Of a stretch of 44,680 nucleotides of DNA, positions 27,225 through 34,779 are shown one piece after another. The translations under genes were made by a program, and so were the position numbers. The notes under the pieces are model-generated. The model was not told where the DNA came from. It made no database searches and was given only the letters and a program-made list of their open reading frames with translations. This stretch comes from Planctomycetaceae bacterium (GTDB lineage: Bacteria; Planctomycetota; Planctomycetia; Pirellulales; Pirellulaceae), in assembly GCA_002709225.1 (NCBI GenBank), contig PAQH01000077.1, positions 1-44,680 on the forward strand, read 5' to 3'. Each line of letters begins with the position of its first letter. The first letter of the stretch is position 1.

Positions 27225-28214
27225 CTACGTATCGCAAACGCATGAGCGACAGGCCCCGAGCACGTTTGCCACATTCACGCCCAATGGCATGGAATAGTGG
27301 CATTCCCCAGGCAACAAATACAACGTCGCCTGGGGAATTTGCTCGGACAGGTATTCGCCAATGACGGGCGGTGTTATCCGGTCATCGACACCGTACCAAA
27401 AATAGACTTCACCCCGACAACGGGCCAGCCGCAGTCGCCACGGCTGCGTCAGTGTCTTGGCGTCGTCCACAATCCCACGTGCCCCTTGTCGCGTGCCCTC
27501 TAGAAAGGCGTCAATCGCCATCTGTTCAAATCGAGGTTCCAGAGCTAACAGATCTCTCGTCTGAGCCATACCTCTATTGATCCGCTCCATGACAATCCGT
27601 GGATTTCTCGACGCCAGTAGAGCCCCCGCTTGCAATAATTTTTCCGCGAGCTGCGGACGACGCTTGATCATCTGCCAGTAACGATCAGCGGTACTTTCCA
27701 CTAACCCCACCGGCCCAACACCACTGATGATCATCGTGCAAATAGGTCGATTGGCTCCCAGCGTAGAACGCTTGGAGAATTCGGAAAACTGTGCCGCACA
27801 AGCCAGCGCGTACGGTGCGCCGGAAGAAAACCCAATCATCGCGAACCGACCAAGTTTCAAATGATCCAATAGTTGCAGCACATCTGACGGCCAGTCCTCG
27901 ATATTTCTGCCTCGCAGAGGATCAGAAAGACCAATTCCAGGACGATCAACGGAAATCAGCCGACACTTTTCACTTTGTGCCTGTTCAGCTGTGAACCGAG
28001 CTTCCAGACGCGATGCAGGTAGACCGTGGAAATAAAGAATCGGTGTACCAGCTGGATCCCCATACTCGGCAAACCCGAGCCTCCGACCATCTGCCAACAC
28101 GATCGATCGGCTTTCGACGTGCTTGAGACGAGACGTACCGCCACGAGCAAAACGCAACGAAGCCTCACCAGCCAGCAACGCGCCAACAAACTTCCTGCGG
28201 TCCAATGAGATCAT
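27225..28214 (-). CDS. Exported alpha/beta-hydrolase with Tat-like signal
   Basis: A 329-residue hydrolase that probably cleaves an ester or similar bond outside the cytoplasm. The start MISLDRRKFVGALLAGEAS carries a twin-arginine pattern (RRKFV) before a short hydrophobic stretch. The catalytic domain has LYFHGLPASR for the oxyanion region, nucleophile Ser130 within GFSSG, acid VDDRITPP and catalytic histidine ECHYS. An in-frame start at 28397 adds 61 residues without signal character, so ATG 28214 is preferred. The cysteine-rich C-terminus (ACRSCVCD) is unusual. The substrate cannot be assigned. About 590 bases separate it from the next gene upstream. Confidence 0.8.
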   Translation of the reverse strand: MISLDRRKFVGALLAGEASLRFARGGTSRLKHVESRSIVLADGRRLGFAEYGDPAGTPILYFHGLPASRLEARFTAEQAQSEKCRLISVDRPGIGLSDPLRGRNIEDWPSDVLQLLDHLKLGRFAMIGFSSGAPYALACAAQFSEFSKRSTLGANRPICTMIISGVGPVGLVESTADRYWQMIKRRPQLAEKLLQAGALLASRNPRIVMERINRGMAQTRDLLALEPRFEQMAIDAFLEGTRQGARGIVDDAKTLTQPWRLRLARCRGEVYFWYGVDDRITPPVIGEYLSEQIPQATLYLLPGECHYSMPLGVNVANVLGACRSCVCDT

Positions 28215-28808
28215 GATGACATTGCATTGAAATCGAGACGACGATGGTATGTGTTTCCGCCCAAATGTATTTTCGGAGCTTGTCCAATCTAACTTTGGCG
28301 ATGCGTCGTCTTCTGGACCGACACCTTTAATCGGCGTAATGCACGCAACAGGGCCAACCCGGCAAGCCAATAATCTCCCCCAGCGCAATCGGTGCAATCA
28401 GTAAGTTTGAAATCCGCGCGTGCACAGGGTCATGTCTCCAGAAGTCCAGACACCGTTTATCGACACGTAGGTTGAGGGAAACTGAAAGACGCCCGGCCAT
28501 GTGTCTGACCACAGCAGAGGAATTCGGAGGTAACTCATCCTCAACGCGTGAAGATCACCTTGTCTTGCTGCACCAACGCAGACTGCTCGCGCCAACCCCT
28601 CGGATCAGCCGGCCCCGCGAGTAAGAAGCTCGTACTATCCCTGGCCAGACCTATTCGTAGGAGTTACCGATGGCAGCAACCGCTAGTTTCCGCCCGCCTC
28701 CAGTAACGCACCGGTGGCCCTGAGGTTTTGAGGCCAGGCTGGTATCAACCAACTCCAAGATCGCTCCGACGCGTGGGGCACCAATGCGACAGCAACAACG
28801 CCGCTCCT
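28215..28808. other. Intergenic region between hydrolase and DUF6807 genes
   Basis: This 594-base gap between two minus-strand genes contains no recognisable gene. Open frames of 60-65 codons exist but look unlike proteins. A 17-codon plus-strand frame with a good ribosome-binding site occurs at 28670-28723 and is listed separately with low confidence. The region probably also holds the promoter of the hydrolase gene, but I could not single it out. Confidence 0.4.
28670..28723 (+). CDS. Possible 17-residue small ORF or leader peptide
   Basis: AGGAG lies seven bases before ATG 28670. The frame reads MAATASFRPPPVTHRWP and stops at TGA 28721-28723, just before a short TGAGG-containing direct repeat. 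It runs on the strand opposite to both neighbours, and I saw no homologous pattern. The good ribosome-binding site is the only support, and chance is a real alternative. Confidence 0.2.
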   Translation: MAATASFRPPPVTHRWP

Positions 28809-29945
28809 TCAGTCCAACCAATACTTGACCGCAACGACAAGATGACGTGGATCATTGTTCCCACGCTCCAGAATCCGTATTGCCTGGTCCTGATACTGCA
28901 GGCGCGCAACCCCGAGAAAATCTGCGGGCAGCTTCGTCATGAATACAACATACGATTTTGTAATCGTCTCTCCCGTATCAATATATTCAAACAACGATCG
29001 CCCCAGGATACTCTGCTCGCGCACCAAGGCTGGAAACGGTTGATGGTATCCCGTCGTTCCAAACTCGAGACCTCGTGCGGCAACCTTACCGTCATGTCGA
29101 TAACGCCAAATATTCAGCCAGGGGTAGTCATCCGTCTTCCACACATATCCAATCAGCAATCCAGCTTTCTGGTTCGATGCGGTAACCCAGCCAAGCATCG
29201 CGGTGTCGGAAAAAACAAAAGAACTAACGTCGTGTCCATCCTCTCCATCATCGACGAATCGACGCAAGTTGACCTGCTGGCTCTTGATCTGTACCGCCGG
29301 CCACTCAGATGCTTCCTGTTGGCCGGTTGGAACAGGGCTCTCCTGCGAAAACCCGCGCTGTGCATTGGAATCCACCAATGTCTCGTTTTCCAGGAATGGT
29401 GGAGCGATCGATGGATGCTGAACCCAATTGTATATTCGACCACGCGGATTGATATTTGTTACGTGCTCTTTGACTAGCAGAGCCGAGCCACCAAGTGATA
29501 ACGCACGCTGGACCTTTAACCCCGCCAGCGGAAGTCGACAACCCATCCTGGCAAACACCGAACCATCTCGTTGCTCTGGCTTGTCTTGCACTTGCCACAT
29601 CACCCGGGGTGCTTCACCGTGAAAAGGCATCCCTTGCTTCTGCTCTGCTTCTGTGGGAGGTCCCCAACGGTCAAGACAGAGGAAATGTCCCTGCAAATAA
29701 GGCTTCCCTGCGGCAACAGGCGGCTCCAAGTCTGGAGTAATTCGCCAATTGAGCGGGTTCAACTCATGATCACGTAAACGGAATTCAATCAGGCCGCCGC
29801 CAGCACGCGCGACCGTCACCCGAGAGCTTCGGGTCTCCAATACCAGAGGATCCTGCGCGGTCGCTTGACAAATCAGCATACAACAAACAAGCAGTATCAA
29901 GATCCCAAAACGTTGCCTACGTGGTGTCTTACATACGACTTTCAT
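28809..29945 (-). CDS. DUF6807 (PmoA-like) exported protein
   Basis: A 378-residue exported protein related to the family annotated as PmoA-like or DUF6807, often found near oxidoreductases in planctomycetes. The signal peptide is MKVVCKTPRRQRFGILILLVCCML..ATAQ. The mature part is a beta-sandwich (galactose-mutarotase-like) with FLCLDRWGPP, MPFHGEAPRVMW, RIYNWVQHPSIAPPFL and WLNIWRY. The asparagine and histidine of YNWVQHPS look active-site-like, but no reaction can be claimed. ATG 29945 has ACGGGA upstream; two earlier in-frame starts precede it. It is divergent from phoH. Family naming is from memory of sequence style, hence the confidence. Confidence 0.65.
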   Translation of the reverse strand: MKVVCKTPRRQRFGILILLVCCMLICQATAQDPLVLETRSSRVTVARAGGGLIEFRLRDHELNPLNWRITPDLEPPVAAGKPYLQGHFLCLDRWGPPTEAEQKQGMPFHGEAPRVMWQVQDKPEQRDGSVFARMGCRLPLAGLKVQRALSLGGSALLVKEHVTNINPRGRIYNWVQHPSIAPPFLENETLVDSNAQRGFSQESPVPTGQQEASEWPAVQIKSQQVNLRRFVDDGEDGHDVSSFVFSDTAMLGWVTASNQKAGLLIGYVWKTDDYPWLNIWRYRHDGKVAARGLEFGTTGYHQPFPALVREQSILGRSLFEYIDTGETITKSYVVFMTKLPADFLGVARLQYQDQAIRILERGNNDPRHLVVAVKYWLD

Positions 29946-30162
29946 GATGACAATTCCCGTAAAGATCGCACCCATCTGAACCCGCACTACAATCCTAGCA
30001 AACCCAAGCTGCCATCACAGCACACCCTCAACACGGTGCCACTTTAGGGGCCAGAGGGCTATGGCAAGCAAGTCCTTATCCTAAGCTGGTGCGCACTCTC
30101 GCTACAGTTGCGACAATATTCCCCTGGGAGCTAAAACAGCGGACCCTACCCGCACAATCCGC

Positions 30163-30168
30163 TATAGT
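30163..30168 (+). promoter_or_regulatory. Candidate -10 hexamer for phoH
   Basis: TATAGT, a 5/6 match, lies directly before the first in-frame ATG (30177). Transcription from it would begin near 30175, leaving no leader for that ATG but about 53 bases for ATG 30228, which has AGGA at the right distance. No clear -35 is present. Confidence 0.3.
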
Positions 30169-30227
30169 TAGTTGCGATGCTAGGAAAACCTATTTTGAAT
30201 GACGTGCAGAACGACCAGGACCACCTG

Positions 30228-31199
30228 ATGTCGGAATCTACTATTTCGCTCTCCGAACCTGATCTGGCCTTGCCATTGTTTGGGACTCGTGATCAACACT
30301 TGCATATGATTCGCCGATCTCTTGGTGTAACAATCACGCATCGCAATGGTGAAATCCGAGTCCGTGGAGAGGATCCCGCCGTTGTTCAAGCAACCGAAGT
30401 TCTCGAACAACTCAAGCAGTGCGTCGAGCGACAAGAGACCATCACATCCCTGGAAGTTTCACATCTGCTGGCGAGAATTACTGGCAAGAAACAGCACTTG
30501 GCCGAGTCTCCCATCGACGTCATTGAAGCGGCTCGACAAATTCAACCCCGCACTGCAGGACAAGCCCGCTATGTTCAGGCAATCCGCGGGAACGACCTGA
30601 CCTTCGCAGTCGGACCAGCAGGTACCGGAAAAACATATTTGGCCGTCGCCTTGTCGGTCGAAGCGCTCAAGCAACAAAAAGTACGCAAGATTGTTCTCGT
30701 ACGACCGGCAGTCGAAGCGGGTGAAAATCTGGGATTCTTGCCTGGCGACATGCAATCGAAAATCAACCCCTATCTACGTCCATTGCTCGATGCTTTACGA
30801 GAGATGATTGACCACGAACAGATACGTCAATTCATGGAACAACAAGTGATTGAAGTATTGCCGCTAGCTTACATGCGAGGCAGAACACTCAACAACGCAT
30901 TCATCATCCTGGATGAGGCGCAGAATTCAACGACTGCACAGATGAAGATGTTCCTAACTCGAATGGGAGAGCACTCCAAGATCGTCGTATCCGGAGATGT
31001 GACTCAGATCGACTTACCAGCGCCATCTCGCAGTGGATTGACGGACGCGCTGCAGCGTCTACAGAATATCTCAGGCATCGCACGGATTCAGCTCCACAAA
31101 TCGGACATTGTTCGTCATCCCCTCGTGCAAAAAATTGTCGAGGCGTACGAAGGTCAGGCCCCACAAGAGACGAACAAGAAACGTCGGCAGACAAGATAA
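30228..31199 (+). CDS. phoH: PhoH family ATPase
   Basis: Cytoplasmic PhoH-like ATPase of 323 residues, in an RNA-processing gene neighbourhood with ybeY. The N-terminus LPLFGTRDQHLHMIRRSLGV is the family's KH-like opening, followed by GEIRVRGED. The P-loop is GPAGTGKTYLAVALSV (Walker A, residues 129-136), VRPAVEAGENLGFLPGD is a family motif, and FIILDEAQNSTTAQMKMFLTR is Walker B plus its helix. GDVTQIDLP and SGLTDALQRL complete it. ATG 30177 would give 340 residues; 30228 is preferred for its AGGA ribosome-binding site. It heads a plus-strand series with ybeY and a CorC-like gene. Confidence 0.93.
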   Translation: MSESTISLSEPDLALPLFGTRDQHLHMIRRSLGVTITHRNGEIRVRGEDPAVVQATEVLEQLKQCVERQETITSLEVSHLLARITGKKQHLAESPIDVIEAARQIQPRTAGQARYVQAIRGNDLTFAVGPAGTGKTYLAVALSVEALKQQKVRKIVLVRPAVEAGENLGFLPGDMQSKINPYLRPLLDALREMIDHEQIRQFMEQQVIEVLPLAYMRGRTLNNAFIILDEAQNSTTAQMKMFLTRMGEHSKIVVSGDVTQIDLPAPSRSGLTDALQRLQNISGIARIQLHKSDIVRHPLVQKIVEAYEGQAPQETNKKRRQTR

Positions 31200-31231
31200 A
31201 ATATACGATCAGCTACTCTCAGCCGCGCCCT

Positions 31232-31251
31232 GCATGGCGACTCTGCCATGC
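31232..31251 (+). promoter_or_regulatory. Perfect hairpin between phoH and ybeY
   Basis: GCATGGC (31232-31238) and GCCATGC (31245-31251) form a 7-bp stem with a six-base loop in the 183-base gap. No T-run follows, so it is more likely a processing or attenuation structure than an intrinsic terminator. Confidence 0.4.
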
Positions 31252-31382
31252 TCTGGCTCCCCATGCCAAAACAGCTTGTCTATTCGCGACTTTCAGCGAT
31301 TCCATGTAACATAAATACGTTGGGATATCTGCAATCCACGCTTCTCACTGTTGGGAATGCTTCCCTCACGCGATTCACGATA

Positions 31383-31883
31383 ATGTCTCGGGATAATCAG
31401 ACCTCTCCGCAAGAGCATGTAACCGCGTGTGAAACTCTCACCGTCGAGTTAACTGCCGAACCAAACACAACTCCTGATCACCGGCTGGCGGAAGCAGCTC
31501 GCCTGATCATGGCTGATTTCGAAATTCGGGCAGGTAGTGTCAGCCTGGCTATCGTCGACGACGCCACTATTCACGAGTTGAATCGCCGTTACCTGGACCA
31601 TGATTATTCCACCGATGTGCTAAGTTTTGTGTATCAAGAAGAACCCAACCGAATTGATGGTGAAGTTATCGCTAGTACCGAAACCGCCGCACGAGTCGCG
31701 GCTCAATACGGCGGATCGTTGTGTGACGAATTATTGCTCTACATTATTCACGGAGCATTGCATCTCGTTGGCCTTGATGACCAGAATGAAGAAGATCGCG
31801 CCACCATGCGTCAATACGAGACAAAATACCTGCGACACTTTGAGCTCGATACTCAACGGATTGAAATCATCGACCACTCCTAG
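31383..31883 (+). CDS. ybeY: Endoribonuclease / rRNA maturation factor YbeY
   Basis: Zinc-dependent factor for 16S rRNA 3'-end maturation and ribosome quality control, 166 residues. Diagnostic stretches are VDDATIHELNRRYLDHDYSTDVLSF (reported as the conserved L-N-x2-Y and T-D-V-L-S-F core) and IIHGALHLVGLDD. The metal motif HGxLHLxGxDH retains His123 and His127, but the third histidine is Asp133. An earlier in-frame start at 31248 lacks family sequence, so ATG 31383 is preferred despite a weak ribosome-binding site. It follows phoH and precedes the CorC-like gene, the standard order. Confidence 0.95.
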   Translation: MSRDNQTSPQEHVTACETLTVELTAEPNTTPDHRLAEAARLIMADFEIRAGSVSLAIVDDATIHELNRRYLDHDYSTDVLSFVYQEEPNRIDGEVIASTETAARVAAQYGGSLCDELLLYIIHGALHLVGLDDQNEEDRATMRQYETKYLRHFELDTQRIEIIDHS

Positions 31884-31930
31884 CCAACACATCGTGGACA
31901 ACCACAACTGAGCAGAGGTGACGCGCCAAA

Positions 31931-33214
31931 GTGAATCTCATATTGATTTCAGTCATCGCTCTCTCGATCACCGGGTTCGCGGCAACCGGTGCCAGGGTAT
32001 TGCGTGACTTTTCGCGCCGCCGACTCGAATTGATCTGCCGACGCTACCAACGCCGTGACTTGTTCCACGAAATCATTACCAGATGTGAGTCCGTTGCGCT
32101 CGGCGCGCAATCGCTACGATTGTTAGCGACGGCATGTTTTCTCATTTCTGCGGCCTGCGTCATGCTCAGCGGCGTGTCTTCTGGATCACCAGCCTTGAAT
32201 CATGTGTTTCTATTGATCCTGTCCACAACCCTATTGCTCTCCGCAGCGACTACCTGGGTTCCTATTGCCGTGACACGCCTTTGGTCCGCTCGATTCTTAT
32301 GGCACACCTGGCGATTCTGGAAGATCCTGGCTTACATGATGCTGCCGCTCACATCCGGGGTTTTCATTGTTGACGCTATTTTGCGGCGTTTGGCAGACCA
32401 ACCATTAACTGCCGACCAAGAAGAGGAAGCGTTCGAAGATGAAATTCGAACAATGGTCACAGCAGGGACCCATGAAGGTCTGCTCGAAGAGGACGCCCGC
32501 GAGATGATCGAAGGTGTAATGGAACTTGGCGATACAGACGTGTTAGATATCATGACACCACGTTCAGATATGGACGCGTTAGATATCAGCCTGCCGTGGA
32601 ATGAAGTGTTGGAATTTGTGATTCGTGTACGACGCACGCGAATCCCTGTCTACCGAGATACGCTCGACCACATCGAAGGCATCTTATATGTCAAGGATCT
32701 GCTTCCTGAACTCTCGAAGCCACCTGAACAAACGCGACGCACGGTTGGAGAACTGCTGCGAACGACCTGGTTTGTGCCCGGGACCAAGCCAGTCGACGAC
32801 CTGTTGCGTGAGTGTTTAAGACATCGAAATCATATGGCAGTCGTCGTCGACGAATACCAGGCGATCGCGGGCGTCGTCACGATTGAGGATGCACTGGAAA
32901 CCATCGTTGGTGAAATCGTCGACGAGCATGATCGCGAAGAAGAGGCAGAAGTCGTGGTCAGAGAAGATCGCGGGCTCGAAGTCACTGGCAAGGCACACGT
33001 CGATGAGCTCAACGAAGAATTCGGATTCAATCTTCCTGAATCAGATCATTACGACACAATTGCCGGCCTGATTCTCCACGACCTCGGTTCGATCCCGGAC
33101 GTCGGTGAGTCCATTGAAGTAGACGGACTACGAATTCTCGTCCTGAAAACAACCCGGACAAGAGTTGAGCGTGTTCTGATTGAGACACCGGAGCCCCAAC
33201 ACCAAGAAGGCTAA
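31931..33214 (+). CDS. CorC/HlyC-type CBS-domain membrane protein
   Basis: A 427-residue protein of the hemolysin/CorC group, proposed to take part in Mg/Co handling. The N-terminal half has several hydrophobic segments (about residues 1-18, 60-83, 91-113 and 131-150), resembling but not closely matching DUF21. Tandem CBS domains follow: DIMTPRSDMDALDI and RRTRIPVYRDTLDHIEGILYVKDL in the first, HMAVVVDEYQAIAGVVTIEDALETIVGEI in the second. A C-terminal CorC/HlyC domain ends it (LEVTGKAHVDELNEEFGF, ESDHYDTIAGLI). Start is GTG 31931, with AGAGG 12 bases upstream. It is 47 bases after ybeY, so co-transcription is likely. Confidence 0.9.
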   Translation: MNLILISVIALSITGFAATGARVLRDFSRRRLELICRRYQRRDLFHEIITRCESVALGAQSLRLLATACFLISAACVMLSGVSSGSPALNHVFLLILSTTLLLSAATTWVPIAVTRLWSARFLWHTWRFWKILAYMMLPLTSGVFIVDAILRRLADQPLTADQEEEAFEDEIRTMVTAGTHEGLLEEDAREMIEGVMELGDTDVLDIMTPRSDMDALDISLPWNEVLEFVIRVRRTRIPVYRDTLDHIEGILYVKDLLPELSKPPEQTRRTVGELLRTTWFVPGTKPVDDLLRECLRHRNHMAVVVDEYQAIAGVVTIEDALETIVGEIVDEHDREEEAEVVVREDRGLEVTGKAHVDELNEEFGFNLPESDHYDTIAGLILHDLGSIPDVGESIEVDGLRILVLKTTRTRVERVLIETPEPQHQEG

Positions 33215-33272
33215 CCTATGTCTGGCACTTGGTCCGTTGGCGGTTACATCGATTCTTGTCCAAGCCACCGGC

Positions 33273-33286
33273 AGTTGGCGCCAACT
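33273..33286. promoter_or_regulatory. Perfect 14-bp palindrome between convergent genes
   Basis: AGTTGGCGCCAACT is self-complementary and is flanked by GG and CC one base further out. It lies in the 85-base gap between the CorC-like stop and the DUF1501 stop. No T-run follows on either strand. It may be a protein-binding site or the stem of a bidirectional terminator. Confidence 0.4.
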
Positions 33287-33299
33287 TCCAAAGGAAAAA

Positions 33300-34715
33300 T
33301 CAGGCAAAAAGATCGTGAACCACTTCGCCATAAACGTCCGTCAGACGGAAATCACGGCCTGCGTAACGGTAGGTCAGTCTGGTGTGGTCCAACCCTAATA
33401 GATGCAAAATCGTTGCATGCAGATCATGCAAATGGACTTTGTCGACTGCCGCGAAATACCCGTAGTCATCTGTTTGCCCGTAAGTCAATCCGCCACGAAC
33501 TCCTCCGCCCGCAAGCCACATCGTATAACCTTGCGGGTTATGATCGCGCCCGTCGTCTCCCTGTGCGACGGGGGTCCTCCCAAACTCTCCTCCCCACAAT
33601 ACCAGCGTCTCTTCCAGCAAGCCGCGTTGCTTGAGATCCGTCAATAGTCCCGCAATCGGCTTATCAACTTCACTGGCGTTCTGTTCATGTCCCGCCCTTA
33701 GGCCACCATGTTGATCCCATTTGTAGCTATGTGTGCATTGGATAAATCGGACTCCTTGTTCGACAAAACGCCGAGCCATGAGACACTGACGCCCAAAATT
33801 ACGTGTCCTCTCACTATCAACCCCATACAACTTGAGCGTCGCTTCACTCTCACTGCTAATATCTTGAAGCTGCGGCGCCGCCGACTGCATTCGAAACGCC
33901 AATTCGAATGAACTGATACGGGCTTCGAGTGATTTGTCTGGACCGGTTTCCCGTAATCGGCGCTGATTCATGGCCCGCACCAGGTCAAGTTCTAAGCGTT
34001 GCAGATCACGTGGTGTTGACTCCGCGTTCTCAATAAATGGGATCTGAACTCGGTCAGCCGAAATACTGGCATTACCAAGCGGTGTGCCTTGATAGACAGC
34101 GGGCAAGAAAGCCGCGTTGTAAGCGTTCACGCCACCATGGGTAAGCGTCGGACAAATCGTAATGTAACCCGGTAGATCCTGGTTCTCGGTTCCCAGGCCA
34201 TAGAGAATCCAAGAACCCATGCTAGGGCGAACAAATGTATCACTACCCGTGTGCAACTCCAACAGCGCCCCCCCGTGGCGTGAATTGGAACCATGCATTG
34301 AATTAATGACACACAAATCATCGACATGTTGCGCAACGTTGGGAAACAAATCGCTCACCCAAGTCCCGGAAGCACCGTACTGCCGAAACTTCCACGGCGA
34401 TTTGAGGAGAGTTCCTGTGGCAGATGAAAACACCCTCGGCTTTGAGAACGGCAAGGGTTTTCCATGATCACGCTCCAAGAGTGGTTTGTAATCAAACGTA
34501 TCAACCTGAGATGGTCCACCGTGCATAAACAAGAAAATAACTCGCTTGGCCCGACTCGCAAAATGAGCCATGCGTTCCTGTAAAGGATTCGCCGCACCGC
34601 GAGTTTCACGCCCGACCAGATCTGCCAAGGCAAGCGTACCAAACCCAGCACTGCTCACCTGGAGCATTTGACGGCGTGAAAACACTGGTTCTCGACGGCA
34701 ACAACCATTTCTCAT
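33300..34715 (-). CDS. DUF1501 protein with Tat signal
   Basis: A 471-residue exported protein of the DUF1501 family, which has an alkaline-phosphatase/sulfatase-like fold and is expanded in planctomycetes. The Tat signal is VFSRRQMLQVSSAGFGTLALADLVG. Motifs include VIFLFMHGGPSQVDTFDYKP (first metal region), TGTDTF-like HTGSDTFVRPSMGSWILYGLG, FIQCTHSYKWDQHGGLRAGHEQNASEVD and LVLWGGEFGRTPVAQGDDGRDHNPQG, with the late histidines expected for metal binding. Start ATG 34715 directly precedes MRNGCCRREP. It is 64 bases downstream of the giant DUF1549/1553 gene, the usual partner in this phylum, and probably shares its transcript. Function is unknown. Confidence 0.93.
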   Translation of the reverse strand: MRNGCCRREPVFSRRQMLQVSSAGFGTLALADLVGRETRGAANPLQERMAHFASRAKRVIFLFMHGGPSQVDTFDYKPLLERDHGKPLPFSKPRVFSSATGTLLKSPWKFRQYGASGTWVSDLFPNVAQHVDDLCVINSMHGSNSRHGGALLELHTGSDTFVRPSMGSWILYGLGTENQDLPGYITICPTLTHGGVNAYNAAFLPAVYQGTPLGNASISADRVQIPFIENAESTPRDLQRLELDLVRAMNQRRLRETGPDKSLEARISSFELAFRMQSAAPQLQDISSESEATLKLYGVDSERTRNFGRQCLMARRFVEQGVRFIQCTHSYKWDQHGGLRAGHEQNASEVDKPIAGLLTDLKQRGLLEETLVLWGGEFGRTPVAQGDDGRDHNPQGYTMWLAGGGVRGGLTYGQTDDYGYFAAVDKVHLHDLHATILHLLGLDHTRLTYRYAGRDFRLTDVYGEVVHDLFA

Positions 34716-34779
34716 CAGAAGCTACCTCAACATAGCGACAAGCCTATGAGCGCAAATGGTCCGCAATGCAACCCCTAGG

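Noticed and set aside
28728..29477. 249-codon plus-strand frame opposite the DUF6807 gene
   Set aside because: The minus-strand protein has a signal peptide and coherent beta-rich sequence; the plus-strand translation looks like a shadow.
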